Shown here one piece after another: positions 31,441 to 39,149 of a stretch of 42,561 nucleotides of DNA. The stretch is from an uncultured Bacteroides sp. Lineage in GTDB: Bacteria; Bacteroidota; Bacteroidia; Bacteroidales; Bacteroidaceae. The first letter of the stretch is position 1. Each line of letters begins with the position of its first letter. Position numbers and translations under genes: made by a program. The notes beneath the pieces are model-generated. The model was not told where the DNA came from and searched no databases. It saw only the letters and a list, made by a program, of their open reading frames with translations. Location of the stretch: assembly GCA_905197435.1 (NCBI GenBank), contig CAJJYX010000005.1:1-42561 (forward strand), in the 5' to 3' direction.

Positions 31441-33213
31441 TTAATTGATATAATCCGGGTCAACAGTTGGTTCACCATAGATTAAGTCAAACTCATCCAA
31501 TAGTAAAACACTACTTGTACTACCCGTAAAATAGTCGCCATATTTACTGGAACTACAAACAATTAAAATATAAGTAGGCTTACGTGTCAAGTCTCGGTAC
31601 TTAAGGTCAATTGTGAACTGTTCGTAGTCAGTCATGCTTTCTGGAGACGTTTTGCCTGCCGGAAGTTCACCATAAGCGATAATAGACGAACTTGTAAAAT
31701 CAACAAATTGATCATCTCCTGTGCTGACTGCAAACGGAGCGCTCCAATCAGCCAGTGCTATATATATGGAGCAGATGTCACGGTCTCCTTTAGCCACAGC
31801 TGATACCTTGCTCGTATTTATCTTGTCGATAGTTCCCGGATTATATTTATACCACCCTGTCAGTCGGGAAGGACGTTCTGTAAAAGGCTGGCCGAAATTC
31901 AGTTTCGCTCCTAAAGGACTTATTGATGCGGAGATAAAGTTCCCGGAGAACAGACTTCCGGCAGCAAATTGACCGGCAGCAGTCGTTGATGCCAACCTCG
32001 CTGCTTTTCCGGCTTTTACGTCTGAAGTTTCCGGACTTGTCGGATTAATTTCCTTTAATGTATTGGCTCCCTTATTTCCGCTATCCCAGAATTTATTGCT
32101 AAAGTCCGCTTCCGCACATGCATACTGGCTTTTACCATCTTTATACCAGTCATCGAAACTCAAATTAGGAACTTTATTCTGTGTTTCCGTAGTGAAGTCA
32201 AGAGGCTCACTTGCATACTCTTCCGTTCCTTTGTACACCATTCTATAGGTATATTTAGTTCCGGGAGTAAGCCCACGTAGAGTAGCTTTAAACTTGTTGT
32301 TGTTTTCAAGAATAGCACTTGTTGAGGTCCAAGCTTCTGCATTCTTGAGTTTATATTCAAATGTCATCTTGTCGGAGTCAAGGGTTCCTTGAGAGGAAGT
32401 AATCTCTCCTTCCACATAAGCAAAGTTGCTCCAAGCGTTAGCAGTACTGACAGTCAATGTTGTAGTAGCTTTTGTCGAGACATTGAAAGTGAATGTATAA
32501 GTCTTTTCCGTATCATCCACACTAACATCCACACCACCGATTGTACCGGACTCAGCCACTTTATAATTCAGAATATAGTGGTCACGCGCCTTTACATTGG
32601 TTATCTCATTCGTCTGAGAGAATTCCTTATCTGCCTTATTAACTACTGAAACTGTGGCAGACAAGTCACCCACCGGATAATAGGCAGACTTATTATTCTT
32701 TCCCATCTCAAAATCCAATGCGCTAACATCTTTCAAAGCAGAGGCAACCGTTGTTTTTGCTGATTTGAAAGCATCAATAAACGACTGGTCAAAGTTGACG
32801 GTAACCTTTACATTGGCCAATGTGCATGTAACATTGGCTGTTTTCTCCTTGCCACTTTCAATTGTGATCTGTTCACTTCCGACATAATAAGGTATATCAA
32901 ATCCAGATTCTGATCCATCAAAGCCATTGGATGAAGCCTTTATGGTATATGTGCCCGGGGAGAGCCTTATTTGTTGGCTGTTCCATATAGTATAATCGTC
33001 CGTTTCCTTTACAACAGTTCCCGAACCATTTATTATTTGAACTGCAATTTGCTTGGGATTATAGTCCTCGGCAATTTTTGTCTGCGGATTTACAAAAGCA
33101 TTAGTGGCTATTTCCAATCGTAAGTATCCTACACCTCCGTTTGCATCTTCTTCCTGACAGGATATGAAAACGAGCAAAAGATACACAGGAAGTAAATAAT
33201 ATATCTTTTTCAT
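31441..33213 (-). CDS. DUF4493, FN3-like and PCMD domain lipoprotein
   Basis: A 590-aa lipoprotein with lipobox FISC. DUF4493 (about 25-265) starts GVGYLRLEIATN; at the place of the usual T-R-A there is Q-T-K-I, so this member has Lys instead of Arg. An FN3-like unit (about 265-345, LTPGTKYTYRMVYKG) follows, then PCMD (about 350-580) with NLSFDDWYKDG, KFWDSGNKGANT, FGQPFTERPSRL, SSKYGDYFTGS and LLLDEFDLIYG. It begins 6 bases after the stop of the frameshifted gene, so they are co-transcribed. The role is inferred as a surface glycan-binding component. Confidence 0.78.
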   Translation of the reverse strand: MKKIYYLLPVYLLLVFISCQEEDANGGVGYLRLEIATNAFVNPQTKIAEDYNPKQIAVQIINGSGTVVKETDDYTIWNSQQIRLSPGTYTIKASSNGFDGSESGFDIPYYVGSEQITIESGKEKTANVTCTLANVKVTVNFDQSFIDAFKSAKTTVASALKDVSALDFEMGKNNKSAYYPVGDLSATVSVVNKADKEFSQTNEITNVKARDHYILNYKVAESGTIGGVDVSVDDTEKTYTFTFNVSTKATTTLTVSTANAWSNFAYVEGEITSSQGTLDSDKMTFEYKLKNAEAWTSTSAILENNNKFKATLRGLTPGTKYTYRMVYKGTEEYASEPLDFTTETQNKVPNLSFDDWYKDGKSQYACAEADFSNKFWDSGNKGANTLKEINPTSPETSDVKAGKAARLASTTAAGQFAAGSLFSGNFISASISPLGAKLNFGQPFTERPSRLTGWYKYNPGTIDKINTSKVSAVAKGDRDICSIYIALADWSAPFAVSTGDDQFVDFTSSSIIAYGELPAGKTSPESMTDYEQFTIDLKYRDLTRKPTYILIVCSSSKYGDYFTGSTSSVLLLDEFDLIYGEPTVDPDYIN

Positions 33214-33219
33214 ATGACT

Positions 33220-34473
33220 TTACTTTTTAATTGTTACGCTTAAGCTTGCAGAGGCTTTTTGTCCCGCCTCATCTTCAACCGTAATTTGGAATACATGAGA
33301 TTCTCTCCCGTCCGGTTTATAACCATCCATTTCATCGGCATCAACCGTAGGACCATATATATTCATCATCGGATAGAATGTACCGACAGGAAATGTGTAA
33401 TTTGTGGAATTGGCTGTCGGCATAGGAAGATTTACCCCCAATCCTGATAACATATCACCCAATTCGGTGTCTCCCACCAATTCTCGATCGGTAAATCCCA
33501 TATCGTCACAGACGCCCTGAAATCCTTCGTTACCTCCCACAATTGTTACTTTCAAACTTTTCAGCTTGGCCGGAGTAGAGATAACGATATTTGTGGTCGG
33601 CCAGTTTTCAGCTTCAATAGAGTATTCTACTCCTGTCTCAAATACATTTCCTTCAGCAACTCCTTCGCTGTTTGTCTTTTTCCCAATGCAAGTTAATGAG
33701 GGGGCGCCTTCTCCCGGTTCATCTCCTCCTCCTTCGCCACTCATCGGTATCTCTACGGTTTCATCATGATTCTCGAAAGTGATGGAAGTAGTTACCGTTA
33801 TTCCATTCACCTGTCCCATAGATGACTCTATAGTACCCATTTCGATATCCAATGCATCACCGCCATTGAAGAACTTAGTCACGTCATCATACTTTTCGGC
33901 AGCGTCGCTTTTCTTGAATGTACGGCTTTCACTTACAGAGTTTCCCGCAACAGTGACAGCTCTTATGTTGACGCTGATGGCTTCTACTGTATTTTCATCG
34001 AAGGTCCAGTAAATGGGAGCGGGAGCAGTATCATTTTGGTCGAAAGCCATGGCGGTGTTTGAACCGTCATCAATTGTAATGTTCCATGATTGGAATGAGC
34101 TCTTGAAGTCTTCGCCGTATTTCAGTCGAATACGGCTGTTTTTCATTTTACAAATAACATTGGCTTCGGTCGTAACATTTTTGCTGATTTTCATATTGAG
34201 ACTCCCACTATAATAAGGAGCCGCCATTTTTTTCTGAAGTTCCCCCGGTGTGTGCGAAGCTACAGTATAATCACCTACCGGCAACGACAGATTGGCGGGA
34301 ATCTCACTGACAGAGGCATATTCCTTTTTCACATCTGCTACCTCCGTGCTTGTACCTTCTATGGTAACAGGAAAATCGGTTACTTGGATGATGGCGCGAG
34401 TTTGTGAAGTCGGCTCCTTAACGGATAATCCCCATTCCAAAGTAACCTTTTTCCCTTTTCCCTGTGGTGTCAC
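33220..34473 (-). CDS. DUF4493 lipoprotein body, N-terminus lost by frameshift
   Basis: The open frame from GTG 34473 gives 417 aa without a signal peptide, although all its neighbours are lipoproteins. The missing signal peptide is present in another frame just upstream (ATG 34555). The DUF4493 part begins LEWGLSVKEPTSQTRA, with the T-R-A motif, and includes SLPVGDYTVASHTPG and PYYSGSLNMKISKNVTTEAN, which are also seen in the other DUF4493 proteins. The C-terminal part (about 260-417) is an Ig-like region ending SHVFQITVEDEAGQKASASL. No PCMD domain. As read, the product would stay in the cytoplasm and probably be non-functional, unless the frameshift is a sequencing error. Confidence 0.7.
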   Translation of the reverse strand: MTPQGKGKKVTLEWGLSVKEPTSQTRAIIQVTDFPVTIEGTSTEVADVKKEYASVSEIPANLSLPVGDYTVASHTPGELQKKMAAPYYSGSLNMKISKNVTTEANVICKMKNSRIRLKYGEDFKSSFQSWNITIDDGSNTAMAFDQNDTAPAPIYWTFDENTVEAISVNIRAVTVAGNSVSESRTFKKSDAAEKYDDVTKFFNGGDALDIEMGTIESSMGQVNGITVTTSITFENHDETVEIPMSGEGGGDEPGEGAPSLTCIGKKTNSEGVAEGNVFETGVEYSIEAENWPTTNIVISTPAKLKSLKVTIVGGNEGFQGVCDDMGFTDRELVGDTELGDMLSGLGVNLPMPTANSTNYTFPVGTFYPMMNIYGPTVDADEMDGYKPDGRESHVFQITVEDEAGQKASASLSVTIKK

Positions 34474-34555
34474 CCCATATTTCGTTCTTCATTTCACAAG
34501 ATGCCAGACTAATGATGGCCAATGTGCTAAACATTATGCTGTTGAATCGTTTCAT
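34418..34555 (-). pseudogene. detached signal peptide of the frameshifted DUF4493 gene
   Basis: Reading from ATG 34555 gives MKRFNSIMFSTLAIISLASC, a complete lipoprotein signal with lipobox LASC, then EMKNEIWGDTTGKREKGY before running out of frame and stopping at 34418. Removing one base restores one frame: dropping a T from TTT (plus 34439-34441) gives EKGYLEWGLSVKEP, and dropping an A from the A5 run (plus 34448-34452) gives EKVTLEWGLSVKEP. Both match the G-Y-L-x-L start of DUF4493 in neighbours. The intact gene would run 33220-34555. Confidence 0.72.
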
Positions 34556-34585
34556 GATTGTTCAATGGATTAATAAGATGATTAA

Positions 34586-35371
34586 TTATATCCAGTCAGA
34601 AGGGATTACGATATCTACCGGATGGTCATTCGTACTCTCGTCAATAGTGATAACAATACCTATACTGCCGTTGTTGTCCTGCGGAGAGACATTCAGTGTC
34701 CATGCCTTGTTGGGAGCCAGGGTGTATGTTCTTTCTACATCCGTACTCTTGTTGTCCGATTTGCGGGTAACTTTGATAGTGGCCTTAACGGATTCTCCGT
34801 TTTTGTCCACTTTCAGGTATAAAGGATTTGTCGAAGTTTTGGACCAGATAGCAGTAGCACCTTTGGCACTCAGTGCTTTGGTTTCATAAACGATGGAGTA
34901 ATCACTAAAATATTCGGCCATTGTTTCGTGGAACTTAGCAATGACTTTACCACACGTGGGAGTACAGTTTACCGCTACATTTTCAACGGCTGCACCTTGT
35001 ATGCTGAAAGAGGTAGTACCCTCTACATAGAACTCTTTGTCGGATACTTCATTTTCTGTTCCATAAAACGCTTTTAGAATGTATGAACCATTACTGAGTT
35101 CGATGGGGGCAGTGGCTTCACTGTAAAGAAATTCCTTTTTCACTGAATTATCTTTAGTATCCAGTATCTGTACGGTGTATTTATTGACATCCGTATAACT
35201 GTTCTCATCCACAGCACGAGTGGCGGTTCCAAAAGCAGCGTCCGCTGTAACCGACAACCGAATAAGACCTTTGGTCTTGGTAGAGGTATCTTCCTCACCA
35301 GAAGAGCAGGATGTTGTGATAAGACTTGCTCCTACCAAACAACAGAATAAAAACATCCTCATGTTTACCAT
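34586..35371 (-). CDS. DUF4493 lipoprotein, first gene of the surface operon
   Basis: A 261-aa lipoprotein from ATG 35371 (MVNMRMFLFCCLVGASLITT, lipobox TTSC); the frame is open to 35404, and ATG 35362 is also possible. After the lipobox: TKGLIRLSVTAD, T-R-A motif (TATRAVDENS), ELSNGSYILKAFYG, then a beta-rich region to the end (HPVDIVIPSDWI). This is a DUF4493-only protein, like the last gene of the operon. Its place as first gene after the promoter suggests high expression, comparable with the major subunit in a fimbrillin operon; that is inference. Confidence 0.75.
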   Translation of the reverse strand: MVNMRMFLFCCLVGASLITTSCSSGEEDTSTKTKGLIRLSVTADAAFGTATRAVDENSYTDVNKYTVQILDTKDNSVKKEFLYSEATAPIELSNGSYILKAFYGTENEVSDKEFYVEGTTSFSIQGAAVENVAVNCTPTCGKVIAKFHETMAEYFSDYSIVYETKALSAKGATAIWSKTSTNPLYLKVDKNGESVKATIKVTRKSDNKSTDVERTYTLAPNKAWTLNVSPQDNNGSIGIVITIDESTNDHPVDIVIPSDWI

Positions 35372-35420
35372 AAATTTGTACCTAAATAATTTGTTTGAAT
35401 GCAATTTGTATGTTGTATTT

Positions 35421-35436
35421 CTCTGCTACTGCAGAG
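35421..35436. promoter_or_regulatory. leader hairpin of the DUF4493 operon
   Basis: CTCTGC (35421-35426) and GCAGAG (35431-35436) form a perfect 6-bp stem with a 4-base loop, in the predicted 5' leader about 50 bases before the first start codon. No T-run. Confidence 0.4.
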
Positions 35437-35491
35437 GCTTGTTATTTACAATACTAATCTATTTCAACCTTGCAAATTCTAAAATCGGGCA

Positions 35492-35522
35492 CAAATATAT
35501 ATTTTTTAGACCAATAAAAAAT
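35492..35522 (-). promoter_or_regulatory. probable promoter of the DUF4493/PCMD operon
   Basis: The minus strand has TATATTTG (35499-35492), a full -7 match, with a TTTT in place of TTTG about 19 bases upstream (35522-35519). Start near 35488, leader about 117 bases. The surrounding 120 bases are very AT-rich. Confidence 0.48.
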
Positions 35523-35651
35523 GTAATAAACGCCTGTTTTATGATATAATATGAAAAACAGAACATACTTTATTCTATTTCCAAAAAAAAGGGGAAAGGC
35601 TATTGAATAATAAATTATACAATATTACCAGGATTTGTTGCTTTATGTTGA

Positions 35652-35815
35652 AACACTGTCATTCGGAGAAATATTACCATAACCAATGCAACATACATTT
35701 CCGTTCTTCAGGTTGCCGAACTTTATCAGAACCGTTGGCAGGTAAAGCTGTTTTCAAATGGTTGAAGCAATGCCTCAAAATCAAAAAGTCCCGAGCACAG
35801 AGTTTTTTCACCACC
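35652..35815 (+). mobile_element. decayed IS4-type transposase fragment
   Basis: In one frame the sequence encodes NATYISVLQVAELYQNRWQV followed by KLF, and after a one-base gap (TTTTC where TTTTTC is needed, near 35753) the next frame continues FKWLKQCLKIKK. Together this matches the C-terminal catalytic region of IS4-family transposases, where Y-x-x-R-W-x-x-E-x-x-F-K-W-x-K is a hallmark (here the E is K). Frame 1 is blocked by TGA at 35649 and 35763. No terminal repeats or the rest of the gene are seen. It occupies the 480-base gap between the DUF4493 operon and the DUF2776 gene; outside it and the promoter the gap is AT-rich and empty. Confidence 0.65.
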
Positions 35816-35885
35816 AATAAATCTTAAAAGGAGAAACAAAACGGCAGAAACGCTGTTTGAAGGGGAAACTCTAAAAACGACAGTT

Positions 35886-36929
35886 ATGAATTATGGTATC
35901 AGTATTCTTTTCAGAGCCATACCTTTATTGATGGCTCTTTTCTGTTTTGGATACGGAGCCTTCGTACTCCACGAAGGGATGGATTCGGCAAAATTTGTGG
36001 CCGGTCCGGTAGTTTTTTCCTTAGGCATGATTTGCATTGCCTTGTTCGCCACAGCGGCAACAATCATCAGACAAATCATTCATACCTATAATCCGGTAGC
36101 CCAATATGCGCTTCCGATTATCGGTTACCTAACGGCCGTACTCACAGTGATTTATGGTTGGAATTATATGCACGAAGCCAGCACAGCAAGCAACTTCGTA
36201 GCAGGACATGTGATTTGCGGAGTGGGATTCATTACAGCTTGTGTAGCCACCACAGCCACTGCATCTACCCGCTTCATACTCATTCCGGCTAATTCGGAAC
36301 GCACCGACCAAGTACAACCAGACAACGCATTCAATTCTTCCCAAGGATACATCCTGATAGCAGTTGCCACACTCATGGCAGTGATAGCATGGATATGGGG
36401 CTTCTGGCTATTGTCAAAAAGTAGCGAGCACAATGCATATTATGTAGCAGGCCATGTCATGGCAGGGCTTGCCTGCATCTGTTCCAGCCTGGTAGCGCTC
36501 GTCGCAACCATCGTCCGCCAAATACGCAACAACTACACAAAGGCTGAGCGGAAGCTGTGGCCTGCCTTTGTTTTGACAATGGGCAGCATCAGCATTCTTT
36601 GGGGATTTCCGGTCTTGGCCAACAGTAATCCAGCACTCTCCTCCACGGGATATATCATGATAGGTCTGGGACTGGTGTGTTACAGCATTTCCAGTAAAGT
36701 CATACTGCTTGCCGCCATCTGGCGGAACACTTTTAAACTGGCCAACCGCATCCCACTGATTCCTGTCTTCACTGCCCTGATTTGTCTGTTCCTCTCCGCC
36801 TTTCTATTCGAAATGGCAAATCAGCAAGACGCCTATTTTGTATCCGCACGTGTATTGGCCGGTTTGGGAGGCATCTGCTTCACATTATTCTCTATCGTAA
36901 GCATTCTGGAAAGCGGCACATCTAAATAG
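35886..36929 (+). CDS. DUF2776-like multi-pass membrane protein with internal repeats
   Basis: A 347-aa inner-membrane protein with about ten helices. It resembles DUF2776, a family of unknown function that I recall from enterobacteria. The chain is built from five related units of about 66-82 residues; each has a core near F-V-A-G-H-V-x-x-G-L-G-x-I-C, at residues 36-50, 103-117, 185-199, 253-265 (most diverged) and 317-331. Three units are followed by T-I-x-R-Q-I or a similar basic turn. The Gly and His in the core are candidates for ligand or metal contact in units 2 and 3. Its end overlaps the convergent pgl gene by 8 bases. Start at ATG 35886 (MNYGISILFRAIP). Function unknown. Confidence 0.75.
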   Translation: MNYGISILFRAIPLLMALFCFGYGAFVLHEGMDSAKFVAGPVVFSLGMICIALFATAATIIRQIIHTYNPVAQYALPIIGYLTAVLTVIYGWNYMHEASTASNFVAGHVICGVGFITACVATTATASTRFILIPANSERTDQVQPDNAFNSSQGYILIAVATLMAVIAWIWGFWLLSKSSEHNAYYVAGHVMAGLACICSSLVALVATIVRQIRNNYTKAERKLWPAFVLTMGSISILWGFPVLANSNPALSSTGYIMIGLGLVCYSISSKVILLAAIWRNTFKLANRIPLIPVFTALICLFLSAFLFEMANQQDAYFVSARVLAGLGGICFTLFSIVSILESGTSK

Positions 36930-37638
36930 ATATTTTTCCACCATTGGCTTGAGCATCGAGAAACAATTCTACGTGCTCGGCATGGTGGGCCACATAGGCT
37001 GCCGGACCGGTATCACCGGAATCAAGAATATCGCGGACAACATCTGCCTTATTCTTGCCGGTGACAAAGAATATGAGTTTCCTTGCAGCAAACAAAAGGC
37101 ACCCGGTCATGGCAATACGCTTTTGTCCGTTATAGGGATTGACACTCACTTCATAGGGATGAAAGGAAGAAAGCAGATATTCCTGACCGGGAAAGATAGA
37201 GGAAGTATGTCCGTCATCTCCCGCACCGAGCAAAATGACATCGAAAGCCGGAAAACCGCCCCAAAGCGGAACCGTACGGCAAACCAGCGCTGAATAGTTC
37301 TTTGCCTCAATCTCCGGACAGTTCACCCCATAAATGGGGTAAATGTATTCATCGGGCATGCCCACTTCATCCAACAGCAAACGACACATAGTACCATAAT
37401 TGCTCTCGGAGTCCTCTGCCGGCACACACCGTTCATCCACCCAGTAAATCCGCATCCGCATCCAAGGAGTGATTTCCTTGTATTCATTGGCCCAAATGTC
37501 AAACATCAGCGAGGGAGTACTCCCCCCGCTGAATGCAAAATAAAAGGTCTTTTCCGGCTCACGCTCCATCATCGCAATCAGATGTTCAATCAACGCATGT
37601 GCCGTAGCTGTAGCCGTATGGTAAACATAACTCTTCAT
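36922..37638 (-). CDS. pgl: 6-phosphogluconolactonase (DevB type)
   Basis: A 238-aa cytosolic enzyme that hydrolyses 6-phosphogluconolactone. Family motifs are FAFSGGSTPSLMFD near the start, RIYWVDERCVP, ESNYGTM, and GAGDDGHTSSIFPG with the catalytic His region. Third gene of gnd-zwf-pgl, overlapping zwf by 4 bases (ATGA). It completes the pathway from glucose-6-phosphate to ribulose-5-phosphate together with the two genes upstream. It converges with the DUF2776 gene with an 8-base overlap and no room for a terminator. Confidence 0.93.
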   Translation of the reverse strand: MKSYVYHTATATAHALIEHLIAMMEREPEKTFYFAFSGGSTPSLMFDIWANEYKEITPWMRMRIYWVDERCVPAEDSESNYGTMCRLLLDEVGMPDEYIYPIYGVNCPEIEAKNYSALVCRTVPLWGGFPAFDVILLGAGDDGHTSSIFPGQEYLLSSFHPYEVSVNPYNGQKRIAMTGCLLFAARKLIFFVTGKNKADVVRDILDSGDTGPAAYVAHHAEHVELFLDAQANGGKISI

Positions 37639-39134
37639 AACTCACAATATTCATCTGTATTAGTTAAATTCTTACATGGATTGGTCCACTCGGCGCCATG
37701 TTCGCGCATCATCTCTTCACTTTCCAAAGGTCCCCACGTACCTACGGGATAGCCATATAAAGGAGCATCAGGATGTTCTTTCCAATAGCGTAACACAGGA
37801 TCAAAAAAACGCCATGAAGCCTCCACTGCGTCGCTGCGTGTAAAAAGTGTAGGATCGCCTTGTATACAATCCTCTATCAGACGGGCATAAGCATCACCGG
37901 TAGGTACCCCGCCCAACTGGTCATAGCTGAAATCCATCATTACCTGCTTTACGTCAAACCCCGGTCCGGGTATTTTCATTCCGAACTTCAACACAATGCC
38001 TTCATTGGGCTGCAAACGGAGGATCAGTTTATTGGCGCGGGGACAGTGTCCTCCCTCGCAACGGAACATCTGATGGGGAGTCTCACGGAAGTGGACGACT
38101 ATTTCAGTCACCTTTGTCGGCATCTGCTTACCGGTACGTATATAGAAAGGAACGCCTCTCCAACGCCAGTTATTGATGCCGATTTTCATGGCAATATAAG
38201 TTTCTGTACGCGAATCTGACGCCACATTTTTCTCTTCTCTATATCCGGCTTTCGAGCCCGAAGCCGTATATTGTCCGCGGACAATGTACTCTTCCAAATC
38301 TTCCTCTGTCAAGGGAGCCAGCGACTCATAGACCTTCACTACCTCGTTGCGGAAATTATCGGCATTGAAAACTGCGGGTGGCTCCAGCGCTGTGAGTGCC
38401 ACAAGCTGGATGAGATGGTTCTGTACCATATCACGCAAAGCACCAGTGTCTTCATAGAAACCACCGCGCCCTTCAATTCCCAAATTCTCCACAGCTGTAA
38501 TCTCTACATAGTCGATGTAATTACGGTTCCATAGCGGCTCAAAAATTCCGTTGGCAAAGCGAAAGGCAAGAATGCTTTGCGCCGTTTCCTTACCCAAGAA
38601 ATGGTCGATACGGTAAATCTGATGCTCCTTGAAGACAGAAGCATAAATACTGTTCAGTTTCCTGGCCGACTCTAAATTATAACCGAATGGCTTTTCTACA
38701 ATGATGCGCGTATGAGAGCGGTTCAATCCGGCAGCCTTCAGATGCAAAGGAATGACACCGTATAGGGAAGGTGGAGTAGCCAGATAGAACAGCAGATTGT
38801 CCGGCTTCTTCTCACCGGTAAGTTCCTGTAGACGCATGTCCAGCAAGCTATAGCCTTCAGCTTCGGCTGGATCCAAGGCTTGATAATGCAGACGATTGCA
38901 AAAATCCGCCATTTTATCTTCCACCTGTTCTTTGGAGGCAACAAACTTGCCCAGTTCACTCATAATATACTCTTGATAACGGGCATCCGTATAATCGGTA
39001 CGCCCTATTCCCAGGATGGAGAACCCTTCCGGCAATCGGCCGCCGTTATATAAGGTATAAAGCGCCGGCATCAGTTTGCGTTTCGCCAAATCACCCGAAG
39101 CGCCGAATATAACAATTACCAATTTCTTCATCAC
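37635..39134 (-). CDS. zwf: glucose-6-phosphate 1-dehydrogenase
   Basis: A 499-aa enzyme that oxidises glucose-6-phosphate to the lactone and makes NADPH. Cofactor motif GASGDLAKRKLMPALY at the N-terminus (residues about 10-25), the conserved substrate motif RIDHFLGKE with the key Lys and His, and the downstream EKPFGYNLESA. Length is normal. It starts 15 bases after the gnd stop and overlaps pgl. Ordinary operon context. Confidence 0.95.
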   Translation of the reverse strand: MMKKLVIVIFGASGDLAKRKLMPALYTLYNGGRLPEGFSILGIGRTDYTDARYQEYIMSELGKFVASKEQVEDKMADFCNRLHYQALDPAEAEGYSLLDMRLQELTGEKKPDNLLFYLATPPSLYGVIPLHLKAAGLNRSHTRIIVEKPFGYNLESARKLNSIYASVFKEHQIYRIDHFLGKETAQSILAFRFANGIFEPLWNRNYIDYVEITAVENLGIEGRGGFYEDTGALRDMVQNHLIQLVALTALEPPAVFNADNFRNEVVKVYESLAPLTEEDLEEYIVRGQYTASGSKAGYREEKNVASDSRTETYIAMKIGINNWRWRGVPFYIRTGKQMPTKVTEIVVHFRETPHQMFRCEGGHCPRANKLILRLQPNEGIVLKFGMKIPGPGFDVKQVMMDFSYDQLGGVPTGDAYARLIEDCIQGDPTLFTRSDAVEASWRFFDPVLRYWKEHPDAPLYGYPVGTWGPLESEEMMREHGAEWTNPCKNLTNTDEYCEL

Positions 39135-39149
39135 CTTCTCCCCTCTTTC

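Noticed and set aside
35603..35827. A 74-codon plus-strand frame taken as a gene.
   Set aside because: Only its second half has meaning, as part of the decayed transposase; the first half is out of frame with the motif.
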